DNA of 64,000 nt from Helicoverpa zea (Eukaryota; Arthropoda; Insecta; Lepidoptera; Noctuidae). Position 1 is the first letter of the stretch. Every line of letters begins with the position of its first letter. This document shows, piece after piece, positions 44,672-55,700 of the stretch. Below the pieces are notes generated by a model, which did no database searches, had not been told where the DNA came from, and saw only the letters and a program-made list of their open reading frames with translations. Where the stretch lies: NCBI RefSeq assembly GCF_022581195.2, contig NC_061454.1:6820001-6884000 (forward strand). Direction: 5' to 3'. The position numbers and the translations under genes are program-made.

Positions 44672-47074
44672 ATGAACAGAACATTGTCAAAACTCCATAT
44701 GAAACGATACGTTATGCTCGGCCGTGTCGCACCATCTACAACCCGATGCATGTCTACCAAAATTGAAGATGTTTCTACGCATACAGGCCAAGTACCAAAA
44801 TATTTATTTATTCAAAAAACTGATTAGAATAAGAAATATTTATTTATTTATTTATTTATTTAGGGATAAAAAACAGTTACATAATAAAACTTATCGGATA
44901 AATTATATTAAAACTAACTTAACAATCATGCAACCCATACCATTATCCACAAGTTAACAAAAGAAAAGAAAAAGAAAGTATGAAAACTGATTACACTGAC
45001 AAAATTAAACAGTAAAAATGAAATATATAAAAGTACTTAGTAGATTTGCGGTTGATTAGCCTATAATTACAATTTCAGACAAAAGTTTAACAGCTTTAAT
45101 CTTAAACTGATTATGAGCTAGATTAAATATGTCAAGTTGTGTGAAATGCGAGTTATATATGTCCGCAAGACGGCGAAGAGGCACACGCACTCCAGCATTC
45201 GTTTTGCAGGACTCAAGATAAAACAGATGAAAGGCGCGCACTCTGCGCCGGATGACAGTTCTGGGTACCGTATAACATAATTTATTGGTTAAATCAGTAC
45301 AGTCGAATCTATTGTTACACAAACCATGTAGCATCATAACAGACAAAAACATTCGCCTGTGCTGTAGGCTCAAAATATTATATTTTTCTAATAATTGTGT
45401 GTATGGAATTTTTGAGTGATAACACCTATAGTTCATAGAACGCAGAAACTTTTTCTGCACCATTTCTAAACCAGAAATATACTTTTCGTACAAAGGATTC
45501 CAGATGGGAGAAGCGTATTCTAACTGAGATCTAATTAATGTTTTGTAAAGCAGTAAGAACGTAGAGGGACGCACAAAGTCACGAGAGGATCTCATGACAA
45601 AACCGAACATTTGAAATGCTTTGTTTATTATTGCATCATGGTGAGCGTCAAAGTGTAGACAGGAATCAAGTATTACACCCAAATCACGTACAGATCGCAC
45701 AGTCTTTAGGGGTACGTCGTTAATGGAATAAATGTGGTTGATTTTATTTTTGTTCTTAGTGAAGGAAATAGCATGACATTTTGGGAGACTAAGAAAGAGC
45801 TTATTAATAGTACAATAAGTGTGCAACCTGTTTAGGTCATCTTGAAGTAGTAAGCAATCTTCTATAGTTTTACAAGGAGAATAGATTTTAATGTCATCTG
45901 CGTACATTAGAAAACGAGAGTTGACGAAACATTGTTTAATGTCATTTATAAATAAGTTAAAGAGAAGAGGACCCAAAATGGATATAATAATAATATTTAA
46001 TATTAGAAAATTAATACCATTGCTTTCAATTAAGCTGCTATTTCGTAAGGTTACAGACATATTTTGAATTGAATCGTTCTTACATAACAGGATAAAAACT
46101 AAGAACTATTCTACTCGCATACAGTAATTTATAAGTACTTATTACATGTCAATATGGCACAGGCCATTGTATATTAAGTGTAGATATTATCTTTTATTTA
46201 TTTTTGGTTTAAAAATTGTTATTTTTTTTTACAGAAATGGCAATCTGATGACTACAGGCTAGTACGATTTATGAATGCCCCTAAGCAAGTCAACCCCAAC
46301 TGGGCAGTCAACTTAATAGCAGAAGTACCACCAAAAGAAGTCAAGGAAAGGGTAGTGTGGTGTGATGGTGGCAGTGGACCTGAGGGCCATCCTCGAGTCT
46401 ATATTAACTTGGTAAGTTGTTGTTACTTTTTTTCTTGAGTTTCAAACCATTGCATTTGTATATCTATTTCTATATATATCAAAGAAAGTCATGTAAGTTA
46501 CACTTTTTATAACTCGAGAATGGGTGAACCTTTAAGCTGAGACTAGTCCTGGGAGAAGGACATAGAATAGTTGATTGATTAATCAAACACCAACTACAGA
46601 ATGCTGTTGAACAGTAGCGGCGTAAGGGGGAGGAGGGGGGGCGGTTTTCCACCATAGGTAAATTCACTTTACAGTGGATATTCCTACGCTGTTTAGGCAC
46701 TATTTGTAAGAGGAGGTGGAGGACTTTTGTATCCCAACACTCAATAACATTCCAGTGGTTTTATTTCAAACTTGTTTCAGTACTTTTCTGAAACTCAGAA
46801 CTACAGATAATTTAAGTTTAATAGTAGAAACCATGAATGATTTATACCTAATGGTGTAGTGTAGCCAGCATAACTTACCTGAGTATACCATATATCTCCA
46901 TCCGTAACAAATATCTATCCATACATTCTCACAAACTTTCACATTTATAATATTAGTAGAATACGCTGAACGTCAGATAAGTACTTAACATTTATGGTTG
47001 TATTTCAGGACAAACCTGGTGACCACTCCTGCGGATACTGTGGACTGCGTTTTGTAAAAAAAGAGGGTCACTAA
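44672..47074 (+). CDS. NDUFS6: NDUFS6, complex I 13-kDa zinc-binding subunit, complete
   Basis: Accessory subunit of mitochondrial NADH:ubiquinone oxidoreductase; its zinc site is needed for assembly of the N module. Three exons: 44672-44791, 46235-46411, 47009-47074, all phase 0, giving 120 residues. Basic mitochondrial targeting start (NRTLSKLHMKRYVM), then THTGQ|KWQSDDYRLVRFMN, VPPKEVKERVVWCDGGSGP, GHPRVYINL and the zinc end HSCGYCGLRFVKKEGH. Zinc ligands are the Cys in WCDGG, the His in GHP and the two Cys of CGYC. A common AATAAA follows at ~47126. Intron 1 carries an antisense LINE. Confidence 0.96.
44826..45985 (-). mobile_element. 5'-truncated LINE (Jockey/CR1-type RT) in NDUFS6 intron 1
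   Basis: Minus-strand frame 46060-45056 is open. From about 45982 it reads SILGPLLFNLFINDI, then FLMYADDIKIYS (the RT catalytic Tyr-Ala-Asp-Asp) and thumb-like sequence with LGVILDSCLHFDAHHD and RSQLEYASPIWNPLY. The first ~27 residues do not fit RT, so the truncation point is near 45985. The 3' end is a run of TTTA repeats (plus strand 44838-44863). An open frame suggests moderate youth. Confidence 0.88.
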
Positions 47075-48785
47075 ATGAAACAAAAAAAAAAAAACAGCTA
47101 GAAGCTTGTACTACAGTCTCGAGCAATAAAATAACAACACATCTAAATATCCAAATTGTGTTTGTTTTGTTTACATCATTGAAATAACTGAAACAAAAAT
47201 GTTGCTCACATACTTAGCCGAAGTTAGATGTTTTAGGGAATGCATTGTGACAATACAAAAAAAATACCTACCTATTGGGTGACTGGTATTTTTATAACCA
47301 ATACTTGAACACATGAACTTTTCTAAAACTTGTTAGTTAATCGATGCTTCTTGTGATTAAACTCATGCGAATAAAACAGTTTATGTGGGAAAGTTCTTTG
47401 TAGCCATGATTACAACCATGTGTTCAAGCATCTATCGGTCAGTATTACCAGTCACCCCATAAACATGTCACAGTGCATGTATATTCTCATGAATGACTGC
47501 AGTTACTGTATGTATTCCTTACATAGTTTCTTAAAAATTGCTTTGTTATAGTAGTTGTTGAATAAACTGAAAGTAAAATATATATTTATTTCATTTTTAT
47601 TGTATTTTATTAATACCATAAACAAACAGCTATTTCTTTGGATATGCCCACAGTCTTCTACCTGAGGTTCTTAATATGAAGGTGCTCACTAGAAATAGAT
47701 TTTTGACTTTTGTCAGGGGCTTATGCCCATTTTCACCAACAAATACCTTAATTTAGGGAACACCTAATACGAATTTCGTTTTCACCAAAGTTTAAGTGTC
47801 CCTTATCACCATTATTATTGGAGGAGCCCTTATTCTAAGTAACACTTAGTTAGGGAAATGTTAAGAGATTGTTGGTGAAAACGGGCATAAGTCCTGCAAA
47901 GGACAATGCTATTCTTTGTATGGAAGTTGGGCTCAAGAGTTGCCCACAGTAACTGCATAGTGTATTATGTTCCATAGGCTTATAATAGGTCCCAGACCGA
48001 AATATTTCGAAATCTATCCCGGGAGTCCTGAGAAAAACTGGTTTGACTCTTATTCAATATTACGAAAAACATCCTTACGAACTCTTAACTATTCCACTTT
48101 TATTACCTTAATTGAAATGCATTATAATATTAATCGACAAATACGAGGTATTGAACGAGAATTTTTTTTACCGACTTCAAAAAATGGAGGAGTTTCTCAC
48201 TCAGTTCGTTTGTATTCTTTTTACGTAAGTACGTGCATATTAACTCCGTCGTTTACCAACCGATTTAAACAATCATTTTATTGTTTGAAAGGATTTACTT
48301 TCCAAATAGTTCCTTTGTTATTCGGTCCAGGGTCTGGTGATAGAAACCTTAAAACAATAGGGAACTCTCGGAAATTGTAAGCACATATCGAATAAAAACT
48401 TGTCATTCGGGTATATGTCTCCGACACCACAAAACTGTGGAGGTTAAGACCTGACCTGCCGATGGAGACGACAGTGAGACGAGGGAACTCCTCAACGGTA
48501 ACTATTTACTACCTCGTGTTCGAGCTTATTTAATTCGTCCTGATAAGATTTTTCCATTGCCATTACGGATATTAATTGCATGACGCTACACGAACTTAGG
48601 ACTGATTGTAGTAGATAGAGACTGAAAAGCAAGAGAAACAACAATTACCTTTAAACGTCTATTTCTGTTATTTTATCCTGTTAACAGTGAAACCACTAAC
48701 TATCTGAATGTTATTTCAAGAAAAGAAGGTTGTTAGGTTTGTGGCTGCTTAAAATGGCTAGCTAACAATGGCTGGCTAACATGAG
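47075..48785. other. NDUFS6 3' flank with repeats
   Basis: NDUFS6 3' UTR, then a MITE (47717-47894) and a degraded repeat (about 48150-48400, with 'accgacttcaaaaaatggag', a common lepidopteran LINE-derived motif). The frame 47967-48380 lies in this repeat and is not considered a gene. Confidence 0.5.
47717..47894. mobile_element. Small MITE
   Basis: Imperfect inverted ends of about 28 bp: GGGCTTATGCCCATTTTCAC on the left, and inverted GGACTTATGCCCGTTTTCAC on the right. About 178 bp, non-coding. Duplication not resolved. Confidence 0.75.
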
Positions 48786-49921
48786 AACCGGTTTTTCTCT
48801 TGACCTCTGGGACCGATTTCAAAAATATTTGGAGTCCGTCTTAAGAGTGAAGTAAAGAACCTATTCTAACCATTCCCACTACTGGGCAAATGGCTTGGGC
48901 TTTATAAAGTGACTGTTCAAGTTTAACATTATAACCGGTTTTTTTCGGGACCTCTGGGACCGATTTCCAAAATATTTGGATTTCGTGTTAACAGTGCAGT
49001 AAAGAACCTATTTCGACCACTTTCACTACTGGGCAAATGGCTCAGGCTTTGTTAAGTGACTATCTATGGAGAACATTTGAACCGGTTCTTCTCGGGACCT
49101 CTGGGACCGATTTCAAAAATATTTGGATTCCGTCTTAAGAGTGAAGTAAAGAACCTATTCTAACCATTCCCACTACTGGGCAAATGGCTTGGGCTTTATA
49201 AAGTGACTGTTCAAGTTTAACGTTATAACCGGTTTTTCTCGGGACCTCTGGGACCGATTTCCAAAATATTTGGATTTCGTATTAACAGTGCAGTAAAGAA
49301 CCTATTTCGACCACTTTCACTACTGGGCAAATGGCTCAGGCTTTGTTAAGTGACTATCTATGGAGAACATTTGAACCGGTTTTTCTCAGGACCTCAGGGA
49401 CCGATTTCAAAAATATTTGGATTTCGTGTTAACAGTGCAGTAAAGAACCTATTTCGACCACTTTCACTACTGGGCAAATGGCTCAGGCTTTGTTAAGTGA
49501 CTATCTATGGAGAACATTTGAACCGGTTTTTCTCGGGACCTCTGGGACCGATTTCAAAAATATTTGGATTCCGTGTTAAGAGTGAAGTAAGGAACCTATT
49601 TTAACTATTTCCACTACTGGGCAAACGGCTTGGGCTTTGTAAAGTGACTGTTCAAGTTGAACATTAGAACCGGTTTTTCTCGGGACCTCTTGGACCGATT
49701 TCCAAAATATTTAGATTTCGTGTTAACAGTGCAGTAAAAAACCTATTTCGACCACTTTTACTACTGGGCAAATGGCTCAGGCTTTGTTAAGTGACTATCT
49801 ATGGAGAACATTTGAACCGGTTTTTCTCGGGACCTCTGGGACCGATTTCAAAAATATTTGGATTTCATGTTCAGAGTGCACTATGGAACCAGTTGGAACT
49901 ACTCCCACTGCTGGGCAAACT
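48786..49921. repeat. Tandem array of exactly 147-bp units
   Basis: Units begin AACCGG at 48786, 48933, 49080, 49227, 49374, 49521, 49668 and 49815: seven intervals, each 147 bp. The last unit is partial (about 107 bp). Each unit contains 'gggacctctgggaccgattt' and 'actactgggcaaatggct'. Two sub-types can be told apart by their ends, A ('gactgttcaagtttaac') and B ('gactatctatggagaac'), in the order A B A B B A B plus the partial unit. No coding capacity. Confidence 0.95.
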
Positions 49922-49949
49922 TTGAGCCCAGACCCTGGCATTGTCCTTT

Positions 49950-50300
49950 AATGTGTCAATTGGATATCAATGGAATCTCAATAGCAGTTTTAAAGTTAGC
50001 TAGAATTCTGCTACTAATATAAGACCAATCGTTTTCCAATGACATTCCATTGATTTGCCATTGGTTTATGTGGTAGTCTGCTCTACAATCGTAAATCGAT
50101 TGCAGACAATATAATTAACCAATCACACATGAATTCATCACAGAAAAGCATCAAAACGTTTTTAAAACAAAATAATAGTTCATTAAGTCATTGGAACTCT
50201 TGGTAGAATTTGTATGGCAACGCCTACAACAATTCAAACGAGAGTCCATTCAATTGTGAGTCCGTGTTTGGATCTCAGTTGGACATCCAAAATACATGCA
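49950..50300. repeat. Diverged relative of the GGGCCC MITE
   Basis: Shares 'ttctgctactaata', 'agaccaatcg' and 'aatcgtaaatc' in the same order with the reverse complement of 14234-14628, but lacks its ends. Non-coding. Confidence 0.55.
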
Positions 50301-50476
50301 GGTAGACAAAGTAACATCAATAAAACTTTTATTTAAATAACATATGCACTAAAATACACTGATAAATAAATTAGATGCACTTGGTTACAGATACATTAGT
50401 TATTAACATTTCATTTAATTCTGTAATATAATTTATTTATCATGCAAATACTGTTGGAATATTATTCTCATTTAAA

Positions 50477-51070
50477 TTACTTATTGGGAGTTGATTCTGC
50501 ACTTTCATTTCGTAATTCTTGCCTGACATCAATATTGGATTGCAACAGCTCCTTCAATCTTTCATGTATGTCGTCATTTTTTTTTTCCAAATAATCTAAC
50601 GCTGTGTTTAACTCATCCAATTTAGAATCCAACATGATGTATTCTGAAACAAAGGCAAACCCCACCCATTTAATTTTTGTAAATTATTATGGCTATGACT
50701 TCACTTAATCCTCCTCACAGCTTATCTGTGTCCTAAAGCTTAAGCAACTAATTTAAGAGGCCAAAAAGTAATCTATATCTGTGCGTCCTCGCACACAGTG
50801 TTTAAATTAGTAATATAATAGAAACCAATTTCTTAAATAACTATTAACGGGCATGAGTTGTATGTAGATGGGTGTATTGAATCTCTTGCTGAATGTTAAG
50901 CTATATTCTGAAGATTATGAGTACTGATAAATTAATGCCGTCTATAAGAAGACTCAGACCTCACCTTCGACGGCAGTTTCCTCCTCAACATCAGTCTGTT
51001 GCGTCGGTTCTATTTCATTGTTGTCTAAAACACCATTTTGGTTGCCGTTATTCTGATCTTGACCAGCCAT
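50477..51070 (-). CDS. BBLN: BBLN / C9orf16-like (UPF0184) coiled-coil protein, complete
   Basis: Small acidic coiled-coil protein; the family (bublin) is linked to intermediate-filament organisation in worm gut. Two exons, 51070-50965 and 50643-50477, phase G|AA, 90 residues. The N-terminus is polar (MAGQDQNNGNQNG, then Glu-rich). The conserved core is EYIMLDSKLDELNTALDYLE followed by KKNDDIHERLKELLQSN, ending RQELRNESAESTPNK. Length and core agree with the human protein (~83 residues). Its start faces RAB14, so the two share an intergenic promoter region. Confidence 0.88.
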
Positions 51071-52753
51071 TTCTATGTATTTTACAAATAGTTTGGGTTG
51101 AGAATTATTTACGGTTTTAGCTAATGTATTACAATTATTGATAAAATATATGGCCAAACATATAAATAATAACTTAGTCAGTTTGAGACTTCGAGATGGT
51201 GTCTGTGTCTGTCAGTCTCAAATGTCAAGTCTGTCAAAAATCACGGGATCTCCAGTGCTGCCACCATACAATGCCGTTTTAGATAGCGAAGTAGCATGTA
51301 GTAATCTGTGGCTTCTGTTCCGAACATAGAAACTAGTACCACGCACCGCCATCGGCCATACCATCAGAAGAGACATGCAGGTCGCTTGCTGTACTCAAAC
51401 TGTTAAATGAAGATGATCTCTATAACAATAAAAATAAACTTACACTGATCACCCATTCATATCTAACTCCAACTCTTGTATTACCTTCACAGAAGCCTAC
51501 ACAACACTATTTTTTCCAGCTGTATGAGGCTGGCCTTACATTATTTTTTATAACATGGCAATTTTATAGTAAATACGTCACGTCATATTTGATTTGACGA
51601 AAGAGCCAAGAGGAAGCCTTTGTTTTGTACTCAGTGAATTAGATTTATATTGAGGAGAAAATATATTCCATATAATTTATTGACACGTTGTGTTGTTGTT
51701 TAAAATAAAGTAAGATATCAATCTGGAATTAATTGTTTAGTTCTATTGTGTTATTATTGACTTCTTAGTGTTTTCGTTAAAGGTAAATCTGGGACGTAAT
51801 TATTGGATGATTATAATTATTGTGTTAATTTTTTATGGTAAACTTCCACATCATTCCACCTCCTTTACAACTCATTCCAATGATTAATATTTCGTATAAA
51901 TTAATTACAGCATAAACATAAAATCAATGTGTGGTGATGACTCATAAGTATCTGCATCAATAATTATTTACGGAAAGTCAGAATATGTCATGAACATCTA
52001 ATGATTTTTTATTTTCTTTCAAAGAATCTAATCACTCTACTACTGGATGGGTTTGAAGTGACTTGGCAGTACTTTATCATTATCTGCCTAGCCTTCTCAC
52101 AACTAAATTCAAGTGAATTCCATCCTCATCAATCGCCAGTGTTTACATGGAGTGACTGCCTATCTGTCATCCTCAATCCAGTTACTTACACGGATAACCT
52201 GACGCCTAGTACTCATTGATAAGTGTGATTGTCAGACTTTCTACTATGAAATATGTTCAAATGACAGCTGGGACCCACCAATTCAACATATCTTTAGAAA
52301 TATGGAGAAACTGGCTACTTTTTGACCATTATTTTACATTATATTAGTGTCAGTAAAACTACTGCAGAATCTTGCAGGCAGTTGCTAGGTTTAAATCTTG
52401 TAAATGATGAAGAGTGACATGTGCTTGTATTCCTGTTGAACAATCAAAACCTTATAGACATATAGTCGCTATCTGCATCCTAACCAAAGGGTAAAGCAGG
52501 ATGCTATAACTAAGACTGTCCATCTGGCACCATGCTTTACCTATCAGAACAGTGATTGCTACAGAGTTGATGTATCATATTGCTGTTAAAACAACAAATA
52601 CTGAAAACTACAATAACATGAATATTTTTGGGGATTCATTTGTACGAGAGGCTCAACTCCAACTCATACTTAAGCTTTTATGTTACAAATTTTGCTTTTA
52701 TTTATCTGTGCCTGTGTTATTGATTATTGTTATTATTTACTTTCAGATTCAAG
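51071..52753. other. Divergent BBLN/RAB14 promoter region and RAB14 5' UTR intron
   Basis: The RAB14 coding exon begins after an acceptor at 52745-52746, so a non-coding exon lies upstream. A donor-like 'aag|gtaag'-type site at 51710 could end it. 52110-52280 holds a copy of the common repeat also at 3895 and 33050. No other gene. Confidence 0.45.
52110..52280. repeat. Common interspersed repeat, copy
   Basis: Carries 'ccagttacttacacggataa', 'attgtcagactttctac' and 'caaatgacagctgggaccc', matching the blocks at 33050-33150. Confidence 0.55.
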
Positions 52754-55700
52754 ATGACATCAGGACCTTACAACTACTCTTATATATTTAAATATATTAT
52801 CATTGGCGATATGGGAGTTGGGAAATCATGTCTTTTGCACCAATTCACGGACAAGAAATGTTAGTACATAATGTTTTGTAACCTTAACATTTCTTCCAGA
52901 TCTCGCTGAAAATGTCTATTCGAAATGTCGCTTTAGTCCTTTACTGCCAGAGTATGATTACTGGATTAGAAAGATGTGTTATATGTAAATGTATATACAG
53001 TGTAAACTCTATATAACGACACTCGATTTAACGACAAACTCTCTAAAGCGTCGAAATCAATTGCCTTTGGTTGGTTTAGCTTGTCTACCATACATTCATA
53101 CACTCCACATAGCATCACACCCACTCTCAATAACGACAACAATTAAGTAATAAAAAGTACCTTTTAAGTTGCTAAAAACTGCGCACGTGGTTAACGTTCT
53201 TTTGTTGCTTTGTTATCCTAGCCTGCAATAAACTCGACATCATGTATACCGAACTTTCTAAGAAATTCGTTCTTTTGTTTATAAATTGGGATTGCTTGCA
53301 CGTGTCCGGACCCCGACTGTTTTTGGCCATGACTAGAGTCGTGGAATATCTATACGTTATCATATGTCTGTATTCTCAGTTGCTCACAAATTTTCAAACT
53401 GTAAACATGGCTAGTAAAAGAAAATCACTGTGTATTGACGAAAAAGTTTTATTGATACGTGCAATAGAAACTGGAGAGAAGATAAGTGATGTTGGCAAAC
53501 GCTTTGGATTTAGTCGCTCTACCGTGTCCACAATATGGAAAAACAAAGACAAAATTCTCCAAGCTGAGGGCGAGAGGAAATCTTCCAAAAAATTAAAGAG
53601 ACCTAAATACGAAGACTTAGATGAAGCTATACTGTCATGGTTTCACCGACAGCGCCAGAATAATATGCCTATTTCGGGGCCGCTCATGAAAGCTAAGGCG
53701 GAGAATTTTGCTGAAGAACTTGGTTTAACTTCTTTCAAAGCATCAGAAGGATGGCTCGGAAAATTCAAGCAACGTCATCATATCAACTACGGTAAAATAA
53801 GTGGGGAAGCACGAAGTGTTGATACGAATGTGACTCACGATTGGATTAATAGAGTGTGGTCAAAATTCACACAAAAATACGCGCCAAGTGACATTTTCAA
53901 TTCTGATGAAGCAGGAATTTTCTATAAGTTGACTCCAGATAAAACTCTGAAATTTAAAGGGGAAAAGTGTGTGGGAGGAAAGCTTTCCAAGGAACGTATT
54001 ACGGTGCTTGTGGCTGCTAATATGGATGGCAAAGAAAAAAGAAAGCTAATGGTAATAGGCAAATCAAAAAATCCGCGCTGTTTTAAGAACATTAAAAATT
54101 TGCCAGTGACGTACAAAGCTAATAAATCAGCTTGGATGACCAGTACACTTTTTGAAGAAGAAGTGCGAAAGTGGGATACAGATTTAAAGGGACGAAAAAT
54201 TTTACTTCTTGTTGACAACTGCCCTGCCCACCCGTTTATATCGAATCTTCAAAACATAGAGTTGGCATTTCTTCCTCCAAATACGACTAGTGTCTTACAG
54301 CCAATGGACCAGAGTGTGATTAAAAGCCTCAAGGGTCACTACAGAAGGAAATTATTGATGGAGCTAGTCGAATCTGAGGGGAAAACTTCTGTTAATATGT
54401 CGCACGCAGTAAATTTTTTGTCCAAAGCCTGGGAAGAAGTGACACCCACAACTATACAGCACTCTTTCCGACATGCTGGACTTTGTATCAATTTTACGAG
54501 TGATGAGGTGGAAACAGAACTTGAGTTTGATAGTGACGACGAACTTCCATTAACTGAGTGGATTCAACAGTTTAACATGGAAGAAAATACGGTGAATCTT
54601 CAAACCTACGTGGAAGTGGACGATTGCCTGCTTACAACGGCTTCACTTACAGACAAAGAAATTTTAGATTCTGTAAGAAAAACTGAGGATCAAGAGCAAG
54701 GAGATGAAGAAGATGAGATAGACGAACCTGAGCCTCCTCCAAGCATTAAAGAAGCTCTGAAAGCAGCTAAATTATTGGAAAATTATTTCCTTTATCACCA
54801 AGATGTCTCAATATCACAGGATATAAATAAAATAAGTAAAAAAATACAACAAAATTACTGGTGCAGCAAAAGACGTCAAACAAAAATAACAGACTATACT
54901 CAATAGCATTCAAATAACTTTATTTTTTATGTACATAACCACTAACACTAGTCTGAAATAAACTTTTTTTTCTAATTGTTTTTTTTCTTCTCTCCATTTA
55001 ACGACAACTCTATATAACGCCATAAAATGCACAGTCCCTTCGGTGTCGTTATATAGAGTTTACACTGTATATGAGAAGAAGAATTACCAATTTTTTCATC
55101 TTTCCATTTGATGTAGGTAATATTAGGCTTCAAAAGTCAATTGTTGACTGCTGCATCTGTTTATGAATATTAAACAAACTAGAAATACATAATATATTTC
55201 AGTTGTAAGATATGTTCTTAAAAATATTACGAGCATTCAGTTTATTAACAGAAGCATGAATTGATTGTTTTTTTCACAAAAACGTGGTACACCCTAAACT
55301 ATATCTATCTTCACTGAATGGAGTCATTATAATTTTTTTATTTTTACTCTTTTTTTTTAATACATTTTAATATTTTGTATACGGTTCTTCAAACCATACA
55401 GACAGAATTGTGCTGGGGAGTTTGTTCCACCACTTCTTCTTCCTAGTAAAAACACATAGGACGTGGAGAAGGGCAGGCGTTATGGGGGCTGTCTTTGTAA
55501 ATTTGACCTTCAAAAAGTGATGATTTTCAGCCTACTTTGAATAAATGACTTTGATTTTTTTATTTTTGAGCATTTAGAGAATGTTGAGCATTTGGCGCAT
55601 TTGTTGTTGGGTGTCTGTCATAGAGAGTTCAATGGTTTTTCAGAAGGCAGTAAGTCTGCCAGCCAGCGAGTTCTGAAAGTCAGTCTCTCCATGTAAATTC

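Noticed and set aside
47967..48380. 137-codon plus-strand frame
   Set aside because: Covers a degraded common lepidopteran repeat ('accgacttcaaaaaatggag'); no domain and no neighbouring splice structure.
48786..49921. CRISPR-like or gene-coding tandem array
   Set aside because: Units are contiguous 147-bp repeats without spacers, in a eukaryotic intergenic region, and contain stops in all frames examined.
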